Below are positions 18,375 through 26,439 of a DNA stretch of 64,000 nucleotides, piece by piece (positions within the stretch are counted from its first letter, which is position 1; every line of letters starts with the position of its first letter). The position numbers and the translations under genes are program-made. The notes under the pieces were generated by a model, which had not been told where the DNA came from, did not search any database, and saw only the letters and a list, made by a program, of their open reading frames with translations. This stretch comes from Lentzea sp033794685 (lineage in GTDB: Bacteria; Actinomycetota; Actinomycetes; Mycobacteriales; Pseudonocardiaceae): assembly GCA_033794685.1 (NCBI GenBank), contig JARAYZ010000001.1. One strand, given 5' to 3'.

Positions 18375-18956
18375 ATGGAATTGGCCGAGCGTCCGGTACG
18401 CACTGATGCGGTGCTGTTTTCGGATCGCGCTGTGAAGACGTTTCTGGAGGCCGCGTCCGCCGAATACTCGTTCATCACCGAGGACGAGCCGAGACCGTGT
18501 TTCGCGGTGTTGCTCGGCCGGTCCGCCGGCACCGAGGCGGTGGTGTCCGAGGTGGCGTTCGGCCGCAACGCGCGCCTGACGGACCCGTCGGCGCGGGAGG
18601 AGTTCGCGGCGACGATCGTGCCCCGGTTCGGCACGGCGTACGAGAACCCGGTGCGCGCGTGGTGGCTCGACCCCGCGGACCTGCTGACGATCACGCGGGC
18701 GGCGGACGCGCGGGACCTGGACGTGCTCGGCTCGATCCACCTGCACCCGGACTGGCACCGGCTGGGTCCTGAGTGCGAGCGGAACCGGCCGTTGAGCGAC
18801 AGCCCGACGCCGATGGACGAGCACATGTTCCGCAACAGCGGATGGCCCGTGAACGTCGTCTGTTACCTCGAACGCCGCCATGGCGGTCTCTACTACTCGC
18901 TTGCCGCATGGGACGCGTCGTGCCTGCGCCTGCCGTTGAGGATGAATCACGCATGA
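18375..18956 (+). CDS. JAMM/Mov34 (MPN) metalloprotease-like protein
   Basis: 193 residues. A metal-binding core is seen as GSIHLHPDWH (His-x-His-Pro) followed by PTPMD, corresponding to the Pro-Ser-x-x-Asp of JAMM proteases with Thr for Ser and a longer intervening loop. The JAMM Glu is expected in the first half. Bacterial JAMM proteins trim C-terminal tails of sulfur-carrier or ubiquitin-like proteins, or occur as tailoring proteins in biosynthetic clusters. The ATG at 18375 follows an in-frame GTG (18372). It is the first gene of a three-gene unit with 4-bp overlaps. Confidence 0.75.
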   Translation: MELAERPVRTDAVLFSDRAVKTFLEAASAEYSFITEDEPRPCFAVLLGRSAGTEAVVSEVAFGRNARLTDPSAREEFAATIVPRFGTAYENPVRAWWLDPADLLTITRAADARDLDVLGSIHLHPDWHRLGPECERNRPLSDSPTPMDEHMFRNSGWPVNVVCYLERRHGGLYYSLAAWDASCLRLPLRMNHA

Positions 18957-19321
18957 CAGAACAGATCTACGCGCTGTGGCACCGCATGGAGCAGGGCTGG
19001 GCTCAGGGCGACGGCACGGCGTTCGCGTCCGTCTTCGCCGAGGACGTCGACTTCGTGACCGTGCGCGGTGAGGAACTGTTCGGGCGCCGCGCGGTGGCGG
19101 TGGGCCACGGACAGCTCTTCGCCGGGCCGTACCGCGACACCAAGCTCACCGCGGAGATCAGCCTGATCAGGCCGCTGACCTCGGACGTCTCGGTCGTGCA
19201 CGTCACGTCGTCGATCGCCCCGGCGGGCATCACCACCCACGCGCAGGCCGTCGTCGTGCGGCGGTCCGACGGCTGGGAGATCGCCGCGTTCCACAACATG
19301 ATCCCGAAGGGACAGTCATGA
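18953..19321 (+). CDS. SnoaL/NTF2-like protein (SgcJ/EcaC type)
   Basis: 122 residues of NTF2 fold: an N-terminal helix (IYALWHRMEQGWAQGD), then AFASVFAEDVDFVTVRG, a conserved start of the SgcJ/EcaC group, and the C-terminal strand WEIAAFHNMIPK. Members act as small isomerases, cyclases or binding proteins in secondary metabolism. The ATG overlaps the JAMM stop (ATGA) and its stop overlaps the VOC start, so all three genes are coupled. Confidence 0.88.
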   Translation: MTEQIYALWHRMEQGWAQGDGTAFASVFAEDVDFVTVRGEELFGRRAVAVGHGQLFAGPYRDTKLTAEISLIRPLTSDVSVVHVTSSIAPAGITTHAQAVVVRRSDGWEIAAFHNMIPKGQS

Positions 19322-19677
19322 GCAGGCCCAGGTTGCGGCACATCGCGTTCGTCGTGCAGGACGCCGAGGAGATGGCTGACTTCTACACGTCGCGGTTCGG
19401 GATGTCGTTGTTCCACACCGATCCCGACGGCAGCCACTTCGTCACCGACGGGTACATGAACCTGGCGTTGATCCAGCAGCGGCTCGACGGGGACGTGCCG
19501 GCCGGGTTCAACCACTTCGGGTTCCAGGTGGAGGACGTCGCGCCGTTCCTGGAGACGCTGGAGCCGCGGCCCGCGCTGAGGGGTGGGGACCGTCCGTTCG
19601 CCGAGTACCGGGCGATCGATCCCGAGGGCAACTGGTTCGACCTGTCGGCGCACGGTTTCCTGCCGCCAGGGGTCTGA
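19318..19677 (+). CDS. VOC family (glyoxalase/dioxygenase fold) protein
   Basis: 119 residues made of two beta-alpha-beta-beta-beta modules. It begins LRHIAFVVQDAEEMADFYTS, with metal-ligand-type His, and has the second module around FNHFGFQVEDVAPFLE and a terminal Glu in DPEGNWFDLS. These residues match metal-binding VOC enzymes such as lyases, isomerases and resistance proteins. The substrate is unknown. It is the last gene of the JAMM-SnoaL-VOC unit, and a GC-rich hairpin follows. Confidence 0.88.
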   Translation: MSRPRLRHIAFVVQDAEEMADFYTSRFGMSLFHTDPDGSHFVTDGYMNLALIQQRLDGDVPAGFNHFGFQVEDVAPFLETLEPRPALRGGDRPFAEYRAIDPEGNWFDLSAHGFLPPGV

Positions 19678-19727
19678 GGTTTCAGGCTTGGTGGTCCTGG
19701 GCAACCTCGGTGTGGGGTACGTGCAAG

Positions 19728-19763
19728 AGGGGCGGGGACGGCTGTCGGGGCCTCCCCGCCCCT
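19728..19763. terminator. Bidirectional GC hairpin
   Basis: A perfect 11-bp inverted repeat (19728-19738 and 19753-19763) lies between the VOC gene and the convergent carboxypeptidase stop, 8 bp from the latter. It has no U tract and probably terminates both transcripts. Confidence 0.7.
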
Positions 19764-19771
19764 AGCTACGT

Positions 19772-22273
19772 CTACTGCGTGCCACTCCAGAAGATGGCGC
19801 GTGCGACCTGCGCGTACAGGCCCTTCGGGTGGTTGCGGAACATCGGCTCGGTGCCGAACAGCACGACCTTCGCGCCGTTCGCCGCCGTGCCCGACACGAC
19901 CGCTGCCTGACCCGCTGCCGCGTCCTGCCCGCCCGTGCCGTTGTCACGTGCGTGCCAGTGGCCCGCGGCGATCACCGTGCTGCCGTAGCGCTGTTCGACC
20001 GTCACGCCGGTGCCGAGGTTCGTGAACCACTGCGGGGCGTAGACGAACGAGTGCGGCAGTGCGCCCGTGCCGATCGGACCGGTGCCGTTGACGACGTTCA
20101 CCACGCCGTTGGCGTCCTCCCAGCCGGCCGTGGGCGTGGCCTGCAGGAGCTTGGCGTCGGTGTTGAACCTGCTGCCCGTCGCGCCGCGCGTGACCACTCC
20201 GCCGCGCTTCAGGAACTCGTCCAGCGCGGCCTTCGCGGTGGCGTTGAGCTGCGTGTAGTTCAGGCCCGCGCCCACGTACAGCGCGTCGATCCGCGACCAG
20301 TCGAAGCCCGCGTTCAGCACGGCCGTGGAGATCGTGCGGACGTCGAACCCGGACTCGCGCAGCACCTGCAGTTCGTCGGCGGAGACCGCGGCCGCGATCG
20401 TCTTGCGCTGCAACGCCTGGCCGCCGGGCCTGGCGGTGGAGAACCGCACGCCGTAGCGGTCGGCGACCTCCTTCGCGGCGGCCCTGTCCCTGGCCGGTAC
20501 GACGATCGTGCCGTCGTCCTGGCGGCGCAGTTCGAGGCCGCGGCCGAGCAGGTCGTTGACCGCGCTGACGTCCTTCTGGTCGGTCAGCTTCAGAGCGAGG
20601 TCGGCGCCGGGTGCGGCATCGACGTCCCCGGTCGGTGCGGCGGCCACGACGGGCTTGCCGTCGAAGCGGAACTGGCCGCTCTTGTAGATGTCGACCGACG
20701 CGCCCCAGAGCAGGCGGTGGCTCCAGCCGGAGATGTCGTACATGACCGGTGCCTTGTCGGAGATGTCGCTGCCCTGCTCCAGCATCACGTTCGCGAGGCC
20801 GCGCTTGGGCTGGTGCATGTCCACGACGTACGACCCGGCCGGATAACGCTTGCCGCCCAGCGTGAACGGCTTCTCGGCGCGTTCGACCCGGACGTCGTGC
20901 CGGACGAGCTGGTCGACCAGCCGTGCGGTGGCGGGCGCGGAGCGTTCGTTCGTGATCACGTAGGCGCGCGGGAACTCCGTGCTGAAGCGGTCTTCCGGGC
21001 CGAAGCCGGGCACGAAGCCGTCCGGGATCTGCCGCTGCTTCTCGCCTGCCGCGCCACGGCGGAACATCTCCGTCTGGTTCGAGATCAGGCTTCTGCGGTT
21101 GTCGTCCACGTAGTCGAGCGTGGTCTTGATGGTGGCCTCGACGACGTCCGTGTTGATCTTCGACCGGCGCTGGAGCTCCTGGGCCGGCAGGGCGTCGTAG
21201 TCGGCCCGGTTGACGCGCATCGGGATCTCGATCGTGTACGAGACGGCACCGTGGTACATCGAGTACTGCGCGGTGTAGATCGGCGCCCAGCCGTCCCACT
21301 CGCCGACCGGGTAGTCGCGGAACGGGATCTCCGGCTTCGCCGCCTCGGGATGTCCGAGAGCCTGCACGGCCTTCTCCATCGCGAGGCCGCCCGCGTAACC
21401 GTGCTTGATGTACAGGTCGAAGTCGTAGTTCTGGCCGTGCGGCGGCGTGGTCGGCTCGATCAGCGTGTTCGCCACGTAACCGTGCTCGTCCAACATCATC
21501 AACGGCTGAGTGCGCTCCACGATGTCCTGCATGGCCCGGTTCTCGGGCTGGGAGTTCGTGACGAAGTCGCGGTTGAGGTCGAAGCCCGCGTTGTTCGCGC
21601 GCGTGCCGGCGACACGACCGTCCGGATTCGCCGTGAGGTTGAAGTAGACCCTGCTGCGCTGCAACAGTTTCCGGGTCTCCGCGTCGTCACTCGTGGCGAG
21701 GTGCTCGATGACCCGCAACGCGCCGTCGGTGCCCTCCCACTCGTCGCCGTGGATGTTGTTGTTGACCCAGATCGGTGCCTTGTAGAGCCCCGCCGGGACG
21801 TTGCGCCCCTCTTCGATGGTGGCGCGGAACCGTTCCTGGACCCTGGTCTCCGTCGCGCTCTCCGGCGCGGTCAGCGTGACCAGGTACAGGTCGCGGCCGA
21901 GTCCCGACTGGCCGACGACCTCGACGGAGATCCTGTTGCTCTTCTGCTGCAACGCGTTCAGCTTCGGCGCGAGCGAGTGGTACGGCGCGAGGCCGAGCTT
22001 GATGGACTTGTCGGCCGTGTTCTCCGGGTACGTCCGCAGCGTCGTCCGGCGCGGGTAACCCTGGTGCCTGTCGGCCTTGTTCTCCCCCTGAGCCACGACG
22101 GACAGGGCTTGGAAAGCGCTGTCCAGGGTGGCGACGTCGTTGCGCTCGGGCCCGTTGCCCGGTTCTCGGTCTGTGACCGGAGATGGTGGTGCAGTCGGTT
22201 GCGCCGTTCCGTTGACGGGAGCCGCTACCACCGCGGCGGCCGCAAGAAGAACAGCGAGCAGAGTTCTGCGCAT
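19772..22273 (-). CDS. Secreted M14 zinc carboxypeptidase
   Basis: 833 residues with a signal peptide (MRRTLLAVLLAAAAVVAAPV). The zinc site is seen as NIHGDEWEG (His-x-x-Glu) and a downstream His in MLDEHGYVAN; the substrate motif ANPDGR...FDLNRDF is also present. The C-terminal half is a long non-catalytic extension seen in large bacterial M14 proteins. It is secreted and probably degrades extracellular peptides. It is monocistronic, with a 211-bp upstream gap to the CHAT gene. Confidence 0.92.
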   Translation of the reverse strand: MRRTLLAVLLAAAAVVAAPVNGTAQPTAPPSPVTDREPGNGPERNDVATLDSAFQALSVVAQGENKADRHQGYPRRTTLRTYPENTADKSIKLGLAPYHSLAPKLNALQQKSNRISVEVVGQSGLGRDLYLVTLTAPESATETRVQERFRATIEEGRNVPAGLYKAPIWVNNNIHGDEWEGTDGALRVIEHLATSDDAETRKLLQRSRVYFNLTANPDGRVAGTRANNAGFDLNRDFVTNSQPENRAMQDIVERTQPLMMLDEHGYVANTLIEPTTPPHGQNYDFDLYIKHGYAGGLAMEKAVQALGHPEAAKPEIPFRDYPVGEWDGWAPIYTAQYSMYHGAVSYTIEIPMRVNRADYDALPAQELQRRSKINTDVVEATIKTTLDYVDDNRRSLISNQTEMFRRGAAGEKQRQIPDGFVPGFGPEDRFSTEFPRAYVITNERSAPATARLVDQLVRHDVRVERAEKPFTLGGKRYPAGSYVVDMHQPKRGLANVMLEQGSDISDKAPVMYDISGWSHRLLWGASVDIYKSGQFRFDGKPVVAAAPTGDVDAAPGADLALKLTDQKDVSAVNDLLGRGLELRRQDDGTIVVPARDRAAAKEVADRYGVRFSTARPGGQALQRKTIAAAVSADELQVLRESGFDVRTISTAVLNAGFDWSRIDALYVGAGLNYTQLNATAKAALDEFLKRGGVVTRGATGSRFNTDAKLLQATPTAGWEDANGVVNVVNGTGPIGTGALPHSFVYAPQWFTNLGTGVTVEQRYGSTVIAAGHWHARDNGTGGQDAAAGQAAVVSGTAANGAKVVLFGTEPMFRNHPKGLYAQVARAIFWSGTQ

Positions 22274-22484
22274 ACGGACTTTTCTCGCACAACGGCCCGC
22301 GTATCGACTAGAGCCGATAGGCGGGCCGTTGCATCCCCTCGGTCAAGACCTGTGCCGTCGAGAGTGGCACAGACAGTCGACGATCGGCGAGAGAAGTTCA
22401 CCAACCGCCCGTCTTAAATGGGGCACAAATCACCGCTGACCAGCGCGTTCATTTCACTGAACGACGTACAACCACTCGAACGGA

Positions 22485-25067
22485 CTAGCCGGACCCCAGA
22501 CAGAGGAACGGCCGGCGGAACGGATCCTTGGCCATCGCCTCGGCCAGAGCCACCGCGGGCGCCGCCCCGGCGACCAACGCCCGGTGGTAGTCGGCCATCG
22601 CCGCCGCACTGGCCTCGTCACCGACCTTGCTGGCGGCGGCGACCACGGTCCGCGTGCCCCCGGCCAGCATCGCTCCGGCGAACCCCAGCGCCTCGTCACC
22701 GGGCCTGATCCGGTTCAGCGCCAGCTCGCACGCCGCGAGCACCACGTGCGCGGGAGGCTTCCGCAACCTGCCCAGTTCGTGCGCGAACAACGGCCCGTCG
22801 ACCAGTTCGAGCCGGGAGAACAGCGCGTTCTCGGTCTCGTGCTCACCGTGGGCGGCGACGTGCACCAGGTCGGCCCCGTCGAGGTGCGCGAGGACCTCGG
22901 TGGCGGTGGCGACATCTCCGGACAGCATGGTGGCGTTGGCGTGGTAGGTCGCGAGCTTCTCGACCTCGGCGTGCCCGAAGAGCAGCCCGGGCCCCTGCAC
23001 CACCAGCACCCGGTCGGTCCTCGGCTGACCGCCCTGAGCCGCGGCGATCCAGGCGGTAGCCGAGGGAGCGGTGGCGACCGGCCGTCCCTGCAGGCTCGGC
23101 AACACACCCCACGGCACCGCGTACAGCTCACCGGTCGGCACCATGACCAGCTCGCGATCGCCGATCAGGTGGGCGAGAGGCTTGATCAGCAACGCGTCGA
23201 GCCGGTCGGCCTGCCGGTGCGCCGATCCCCCGATGACCTGCACCAACGGCTGTGGCAGGTGGTCGGGCGCGAGGGCGTTGAGGTCGAAGTGGAGTTTCTG
23301 TGCGCTCTCCAGCGCATCGGCCGCGCCACCGAGCCGCACGAGGCTGACCCGACCGCCGGCGATCACGACCGCCGCCACCTTGCCGCCGGACACGACGTAG
23401 CTGACCATGGCCCGCTCACCGAGTTCCGCGATCACCTCGCCGACACCGGCGACGGGCCGGGGCCTGCCCCAGCGCTGCGAGTGCCAGCCGAGCCGGTTCG
23501 CCTCGCGCTGCGCCTTCACGAGCTTGCCGCGCAACTCCGCGGTCGGCTGCCCCGACAGGCCGTGGCGCAGGATCGCCCAGCTGAGGTTGCGCACCTCGGT
23601 GATCCGCTCGGCGACCTCGTTGTTGTCGGTCGCCTCCAACGGCTCATACCGATACGTCTGCGCCCGCGTGCGTTCCAGCCAAGCGAAGAGCCGCCGGGCG
23701 TTCGCGTCCTGGAGCGCGAGCGTGATCGCGAGCTCGCTCAACTCCCTGCCGTGCACGGCGGTGGCGGACACCAGCTCCAACCCACCGAGTTGGTCACGCA
23801 CGCGACCCAGTTCGTCGAGCGCCTGACGGGCGTGCGTCAACGCGGCGCGCCGACTTCCCTTGGCCAGCGCCAGTTCCGCCAGCACGAGCCGGCGTTGCAT
23901 GCGGTGGTCGAGCGGCGTGACCGCACGGGGCCCCGGCACCTTCTTCAACAGCACTTCGGCATCTGCCAGCCTGCCGCGCCGGATCTCCAGCCGGGTCGCG
24001 AGGAGCAGCGCCAGCCGCGACTCGTCCACGAGGTGGTTGGCCGCCAGCTCTTCGGACAGCGCCAATGCCTTCTGCACCAACGCGTTCGAGATCCGCCCGG
24101 TCCGCATGGCGTGCCGGCCGTGAGCCCACAGCTCGATCAGGCCGGCCATCATCCACCAGGTGCTGCCGCGGCGGACGAGCTTGCGTTCGGACCGCTTCGC
24201 CATGCGGCGCGCGAGGTCGAGCTGGCCGTCCAGCAGCGCGGCCGAGGCGCGGAACATCTCGACCTCGGCGATCTCCTGGCCGAACTTCTCCTTGCGCATG
24301 ACCGGAAGTGCCTCGTCGAGGTGTTTGCCGGCCTCATCGGACAGCCCGATCATAAGCATGGCCTCGGCCTGGTCGAACTGCAGGCGGGCCAGCAGGGCAA
24401 GCCGATCATCGGCACGGAAGATCCGTTCCGCTTCCTCGTACCGCCTCAGCGCCTCAGCCAGCTCACCGCTCTGCTTGTGCACATTTCCCAGTGCGTGCAC
24501 CAAGAACGGGTAGAAATGGAGAAGTTCGTGCTCACGAGCGAGGCGGATTCCGCGTTCGAGGTCGGCGATGGCCCGTTCGCTCCTGCGCACCGCAGCCAGC
24601 GCGAACCCGCGGTTCAGCAGGGTGGAGACCAACATCTGCACCAGTGCACGATTCTCACCGGTTGTGGTGAGGCCGACGTCTTCCCCGACCGACTCGATGA
24701 ACCTGGTGAACCAGTCGACAGCCTTCTCTGGTTGACCCATGCGCATGACCATGAGGCCTTGGTTGTGGTCCACACCCGCGTTCAGCAGCGTCCTGATCGC
24801 GAGGTCCTCAATGGTCCCGATCTCGTGGCGAGCGAAGTCGAACGCCTCGACTGCGAGCTCCATGCCACTGGTCTCGCCTTGGCACAGTCCCAAGGTGTAG
24901 AAGATGCGAGCACGAATCGCCGCTCGTTCTGGGCTTGGGTCTACGCGCTCACTGCGCACGAGCGCACGCTTGAGGAGCCGGGTGGCCGAGGGAAAGCGGA
25001 ACTTCGCCTGCTCCGCCCAACCTCTCTCGTACAACTCGCGCGCTCTCTCCAGGGAACGAGCGGGCAT
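22485..25067 (-). CDS. TPR-CHAT caspase-like protease
   Basis: About 860 residues. The first 450 are helical TPR-like repeats (for example LVHALGNVHKQSGELAEALR and LALLARLQFDQAEAMLM). The C-terminal CHAT domain carries the expected His in DLVHVAAHGE (about His740) and Cys in HVVLAACELALNR (about Cys780), so it looks catalytically competent. CHAT proteases are relatives of caspases and separase; TPR-CHAT proteins elsewhere act in defence as proteases on partner proteins. The ATG at 25067 (MPARSLERARELYERG) is used. It lies 84 bp after a small Cys/His-rich gene, with a hairpin between. The target and trigger are unknown. Confidence 0.88.
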   Translation of the reverse strand: MPARSLERARELYERGWAEQAKFRFPSATRLLKRALVRSERVDPSPERAAIRARIFYTLGLCQGETSGMELAVEAFDFARHEIGTIEDLAIRTLLNAGVDHNQGLMVMRMGQPEKAVDWFTRFIESVGEDVGLTTTGENRALVQMLVSTLLNRGFALAAVRRSERAIADLERGIRLAREHELLHFYPFLVHALGNVHKQSGELAEALRRYEEAERIFRADDRLALLARLQFDQAEAMLMIGLSDEAGKHLDEALPVMRKEKFGQEIAEVEMFRASAALLDGQLDLARRMAKRSERKLVRRGSTWWMMAGLIELWAHGRHAMRTGRISNALVQKALALSEELAANHLVDESRLALLLATRLEIRRGRLADAEVLLKKVPGPRAVTPLDHRMQRRLVLAELALAKGSRRAALTHARQALDELGRVRDQLGGLELVSATAVHGRELSELAITLALQDANARRLFAWLERTRAQTYRYEPLEATDNNEVAERITEVRNLSWAILRHGLSGQPTAELRGKLVKAQREANRLGWHSQRWGRPRPVAGVGEVIAELGERAMVSYVVSGGKVAAVVIAGGRVSLVRLGGAADALESAQKLHFDLNALAPDHLPQPLVQVIGGSAHRQADRLDALLIKPLAHLIGDRELVMVPTGELYAVPWGVLPSLQGRPVATAPSATAWIAAAQGGQPRTDRVLVVQGPGLLFGHAEVEKLATYHANATMLSGDVATATEVLAHLDGADLVHVAAHGEHETENALFSRLELVDGPLFAHELGRLRKPPAHVVLAACELALNRIRPGDEALGFAGAMLAGGTRTVVAAASKVGDEASAAAMADYHRALVAGAAPAVALAEAMAKDPFRRPFLCLGSG

Positions 25068-25099
25068 GTGATCATCACACCACACGTGTCCACGCAGCG

Positions 25100-25137
25100 C
25101 TGCCCGCCAACCAGGCACAGCGCCTGGCAGCGGGCAG
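25100..25137 (-). promoter_or_regulatory. Hairpin between the small Cys/His gene and the CHAT gene
   Basis: Outer 8-bp arms (25100-25107 and 25130-25137) and inner 6-bp arms (25111-25116 and 25122-25127) form a GC-rich stem in the 84-bp gap. With no U run, it could give partial termination or RNA processing, so that less protease than small protein is made. Confidence 0.55.
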
Positions 25138-25151
25138 AGCACGCTGAGTTA

Positions 25152-25445
25152 CTAGCTGGCCTTGTTGTCCGGGTGGTTCGGGCAGTCGTGCGTGTGCTCG
25201 ACGTCGCCGCCCGAGTCCATGGCGCCCTCAGTGATCCGCAACGGACGCCTGAAGGGGGCCCCGGGGCCGCCGCCACAGCACATCGGCGTGACTTCGGGGT
25301 CTTCCTTCTTGTCCGGCTTCGGCACCTCGGTCGGCGGCGCCGGGATCGGGTCCGGCTCGACGACCGGCGTGCCCTCGAGCACGGACTCCGCCTCCTGAAC
25401 GACCTCGTTCTCGACCACTTCCAGGTTGTCGCGCTGCACAGCCAT
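25152..25445 (-). CDS. Small acidic protein with Cys/His-rich C-terminus, upstream of CHAT protease
   Basis: 97 residues with no recognised family. Residues 1-50 are acidic and Pro-rich, probably disordered. Residues 55-60 are Met-Cys-Cys-Gly-Gly-Gly, then a basic patch (APFRRPLR). The C-terminus has His84, His86, Cys88 and His91 in EHTHDCPNHP, a plausible metal site. The ATG at 25445 follows a strong GAGGGGGGA site. It is the first gene of the unit with the TPR-CHAT protease; a substrate or effector of that protease is an attractive but unproven role. There is no signal peptide. Confidence 0.75.
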   Translation of the reverse strand: MAVQRDNLEVVENEVVQEAESVLEGTPVVEPDPIPAPPTEVPKPDKKEDPEVTPMCCGGGPGAPFRRPLRITEGAMDSGGDVEHTHDCPNHPDNKAS

Positions 25446-25666
25446 GAGGTTCCCCCCTCGTTTGGACTACTACTTCTCATCCCCCCAGATGAGCTGCACG
25501 GAGAGAGTGACACACACGGCTACACGCACACGTCTCAATTAGCTAACAGCCACTCGGAAGGCCTAAGATCACCAACGCTGACCTGCACTAACAGGTGACC
25601 CTTTGTGATTTTTGTGGCGAATGTGTATCTACCGGCAGCCGGCGTGCACGGCCGGCCGAATCGGCC

Positions 25667-26374
25667 CTAGATCACGGGCGTCGTCGTGAGCCCCGGAGGC
25701 AGGCGCAGCCAGGCCGTGGACTCGGCGTCCCACCCGGTCAGCATCGCCGGGCCGTGCGGTGTGGCGACCGGGACGTGTTGCGCGGTGAGGAGACCGGTGA
25801 CGGTCAGGTGCACGGCGTCGAAGTCCTCGGCCACTCGCGGCCAGTCCACCCGGGTGCTCGCCGGGCGTGGGTAGCGGTTGACCAGGCGCTCGTAGTCGGC
25901 GGGTGATCCGATGGCGCACAGCCTGACGCCGGTCGGGTCGAAGGCGAGCGCGTGCAGTGGCCGGTCGCGGCCGAACTCCGCCCACTCACCCCACTGCCAC
26001 ATGCTCGTGCCGTCCGGCAGGAAGGACGAGGTCCACAGCGCTCCGGCCGGTTTGTCGTCCTGGGTGGGCCGGTCGATCAACGTGACCGCGGAAGGCACCG
26101 CACTCCGCGCGAACCGCGACTGGGGTGATCGCGGGGCGGTGGCGGACAGCGGGCCGGAGGACAGCCGTCTCATCACAGCGGCGGCGATGGCGTCGAGCTC
26201 GGGAACGCGCCGGGCGGTGAACGCGCGGCCGGAGTGCCGTTGGGACGCGGCGAAGGTGATGTGCCGGTAGAGGTCTTCGTCGGCAAGCCGGTCGAGGAGG
26301 ACCTCGTCGCCGATGAACCCGCACAGTTCGAGGAGCACGGGGCTGCTGACCCCGTTGAAGACGTGGTCGGTCAT
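25667..26374 (-). CDS. Hypothetical protein (235 aa)
   Basis: The function is not recognised. The ATG at 26374 (MTDHVFNGVSSPVLLELCGF) is chosen because upstream sequence in frame lies antisense in the gatB region. The N-terminal half is helical with repeated Arg-rich segments; the C-terminal half has Trp-rich strand-like sequence (SMWQWGEWAEFGRD and GWDAESTAWLRLP). It has no signal peptide or membrane segment. The gene lies 65 bp downstream of gatB on the same strand. Confidence 0.7.
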   Translation of the reverse strand: MTDHVFNGVSSPVLLELCGFIGDEVLLDRLADEDLYRHITFAASQRHSGRAFTARRVPELDAIAAAVMRRLSSGPLSATAPRSPQSRFARSAVPSAVTLIDRPTQDDKPAGALWTSSFLPDGTSMWQWGEWAEFGRDRPLHALAFDPTGVRLCAIGSPADYERLVNRYPRPASTRVDWPRVAEDFDAVHLTVTGLLTAQHVPVATPHGPAMLTGWDAESTAWLRLPPGLTTTPVI

Positions 26375-26439
26375 GGAAGTCGCGGCGGCACAGGCGAAGC
26401 GGGAGCTGGACGCGGGTGAGGCGTCCAGCTCCCGACCCG

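Noticed and set aside
22584..25598. Open frame of 1004 codons on the plus strand
   Set aside because: Shadow of the TPR-CHAT gene; high third-position GC on the other strand keeps it open. No recognisable domain.
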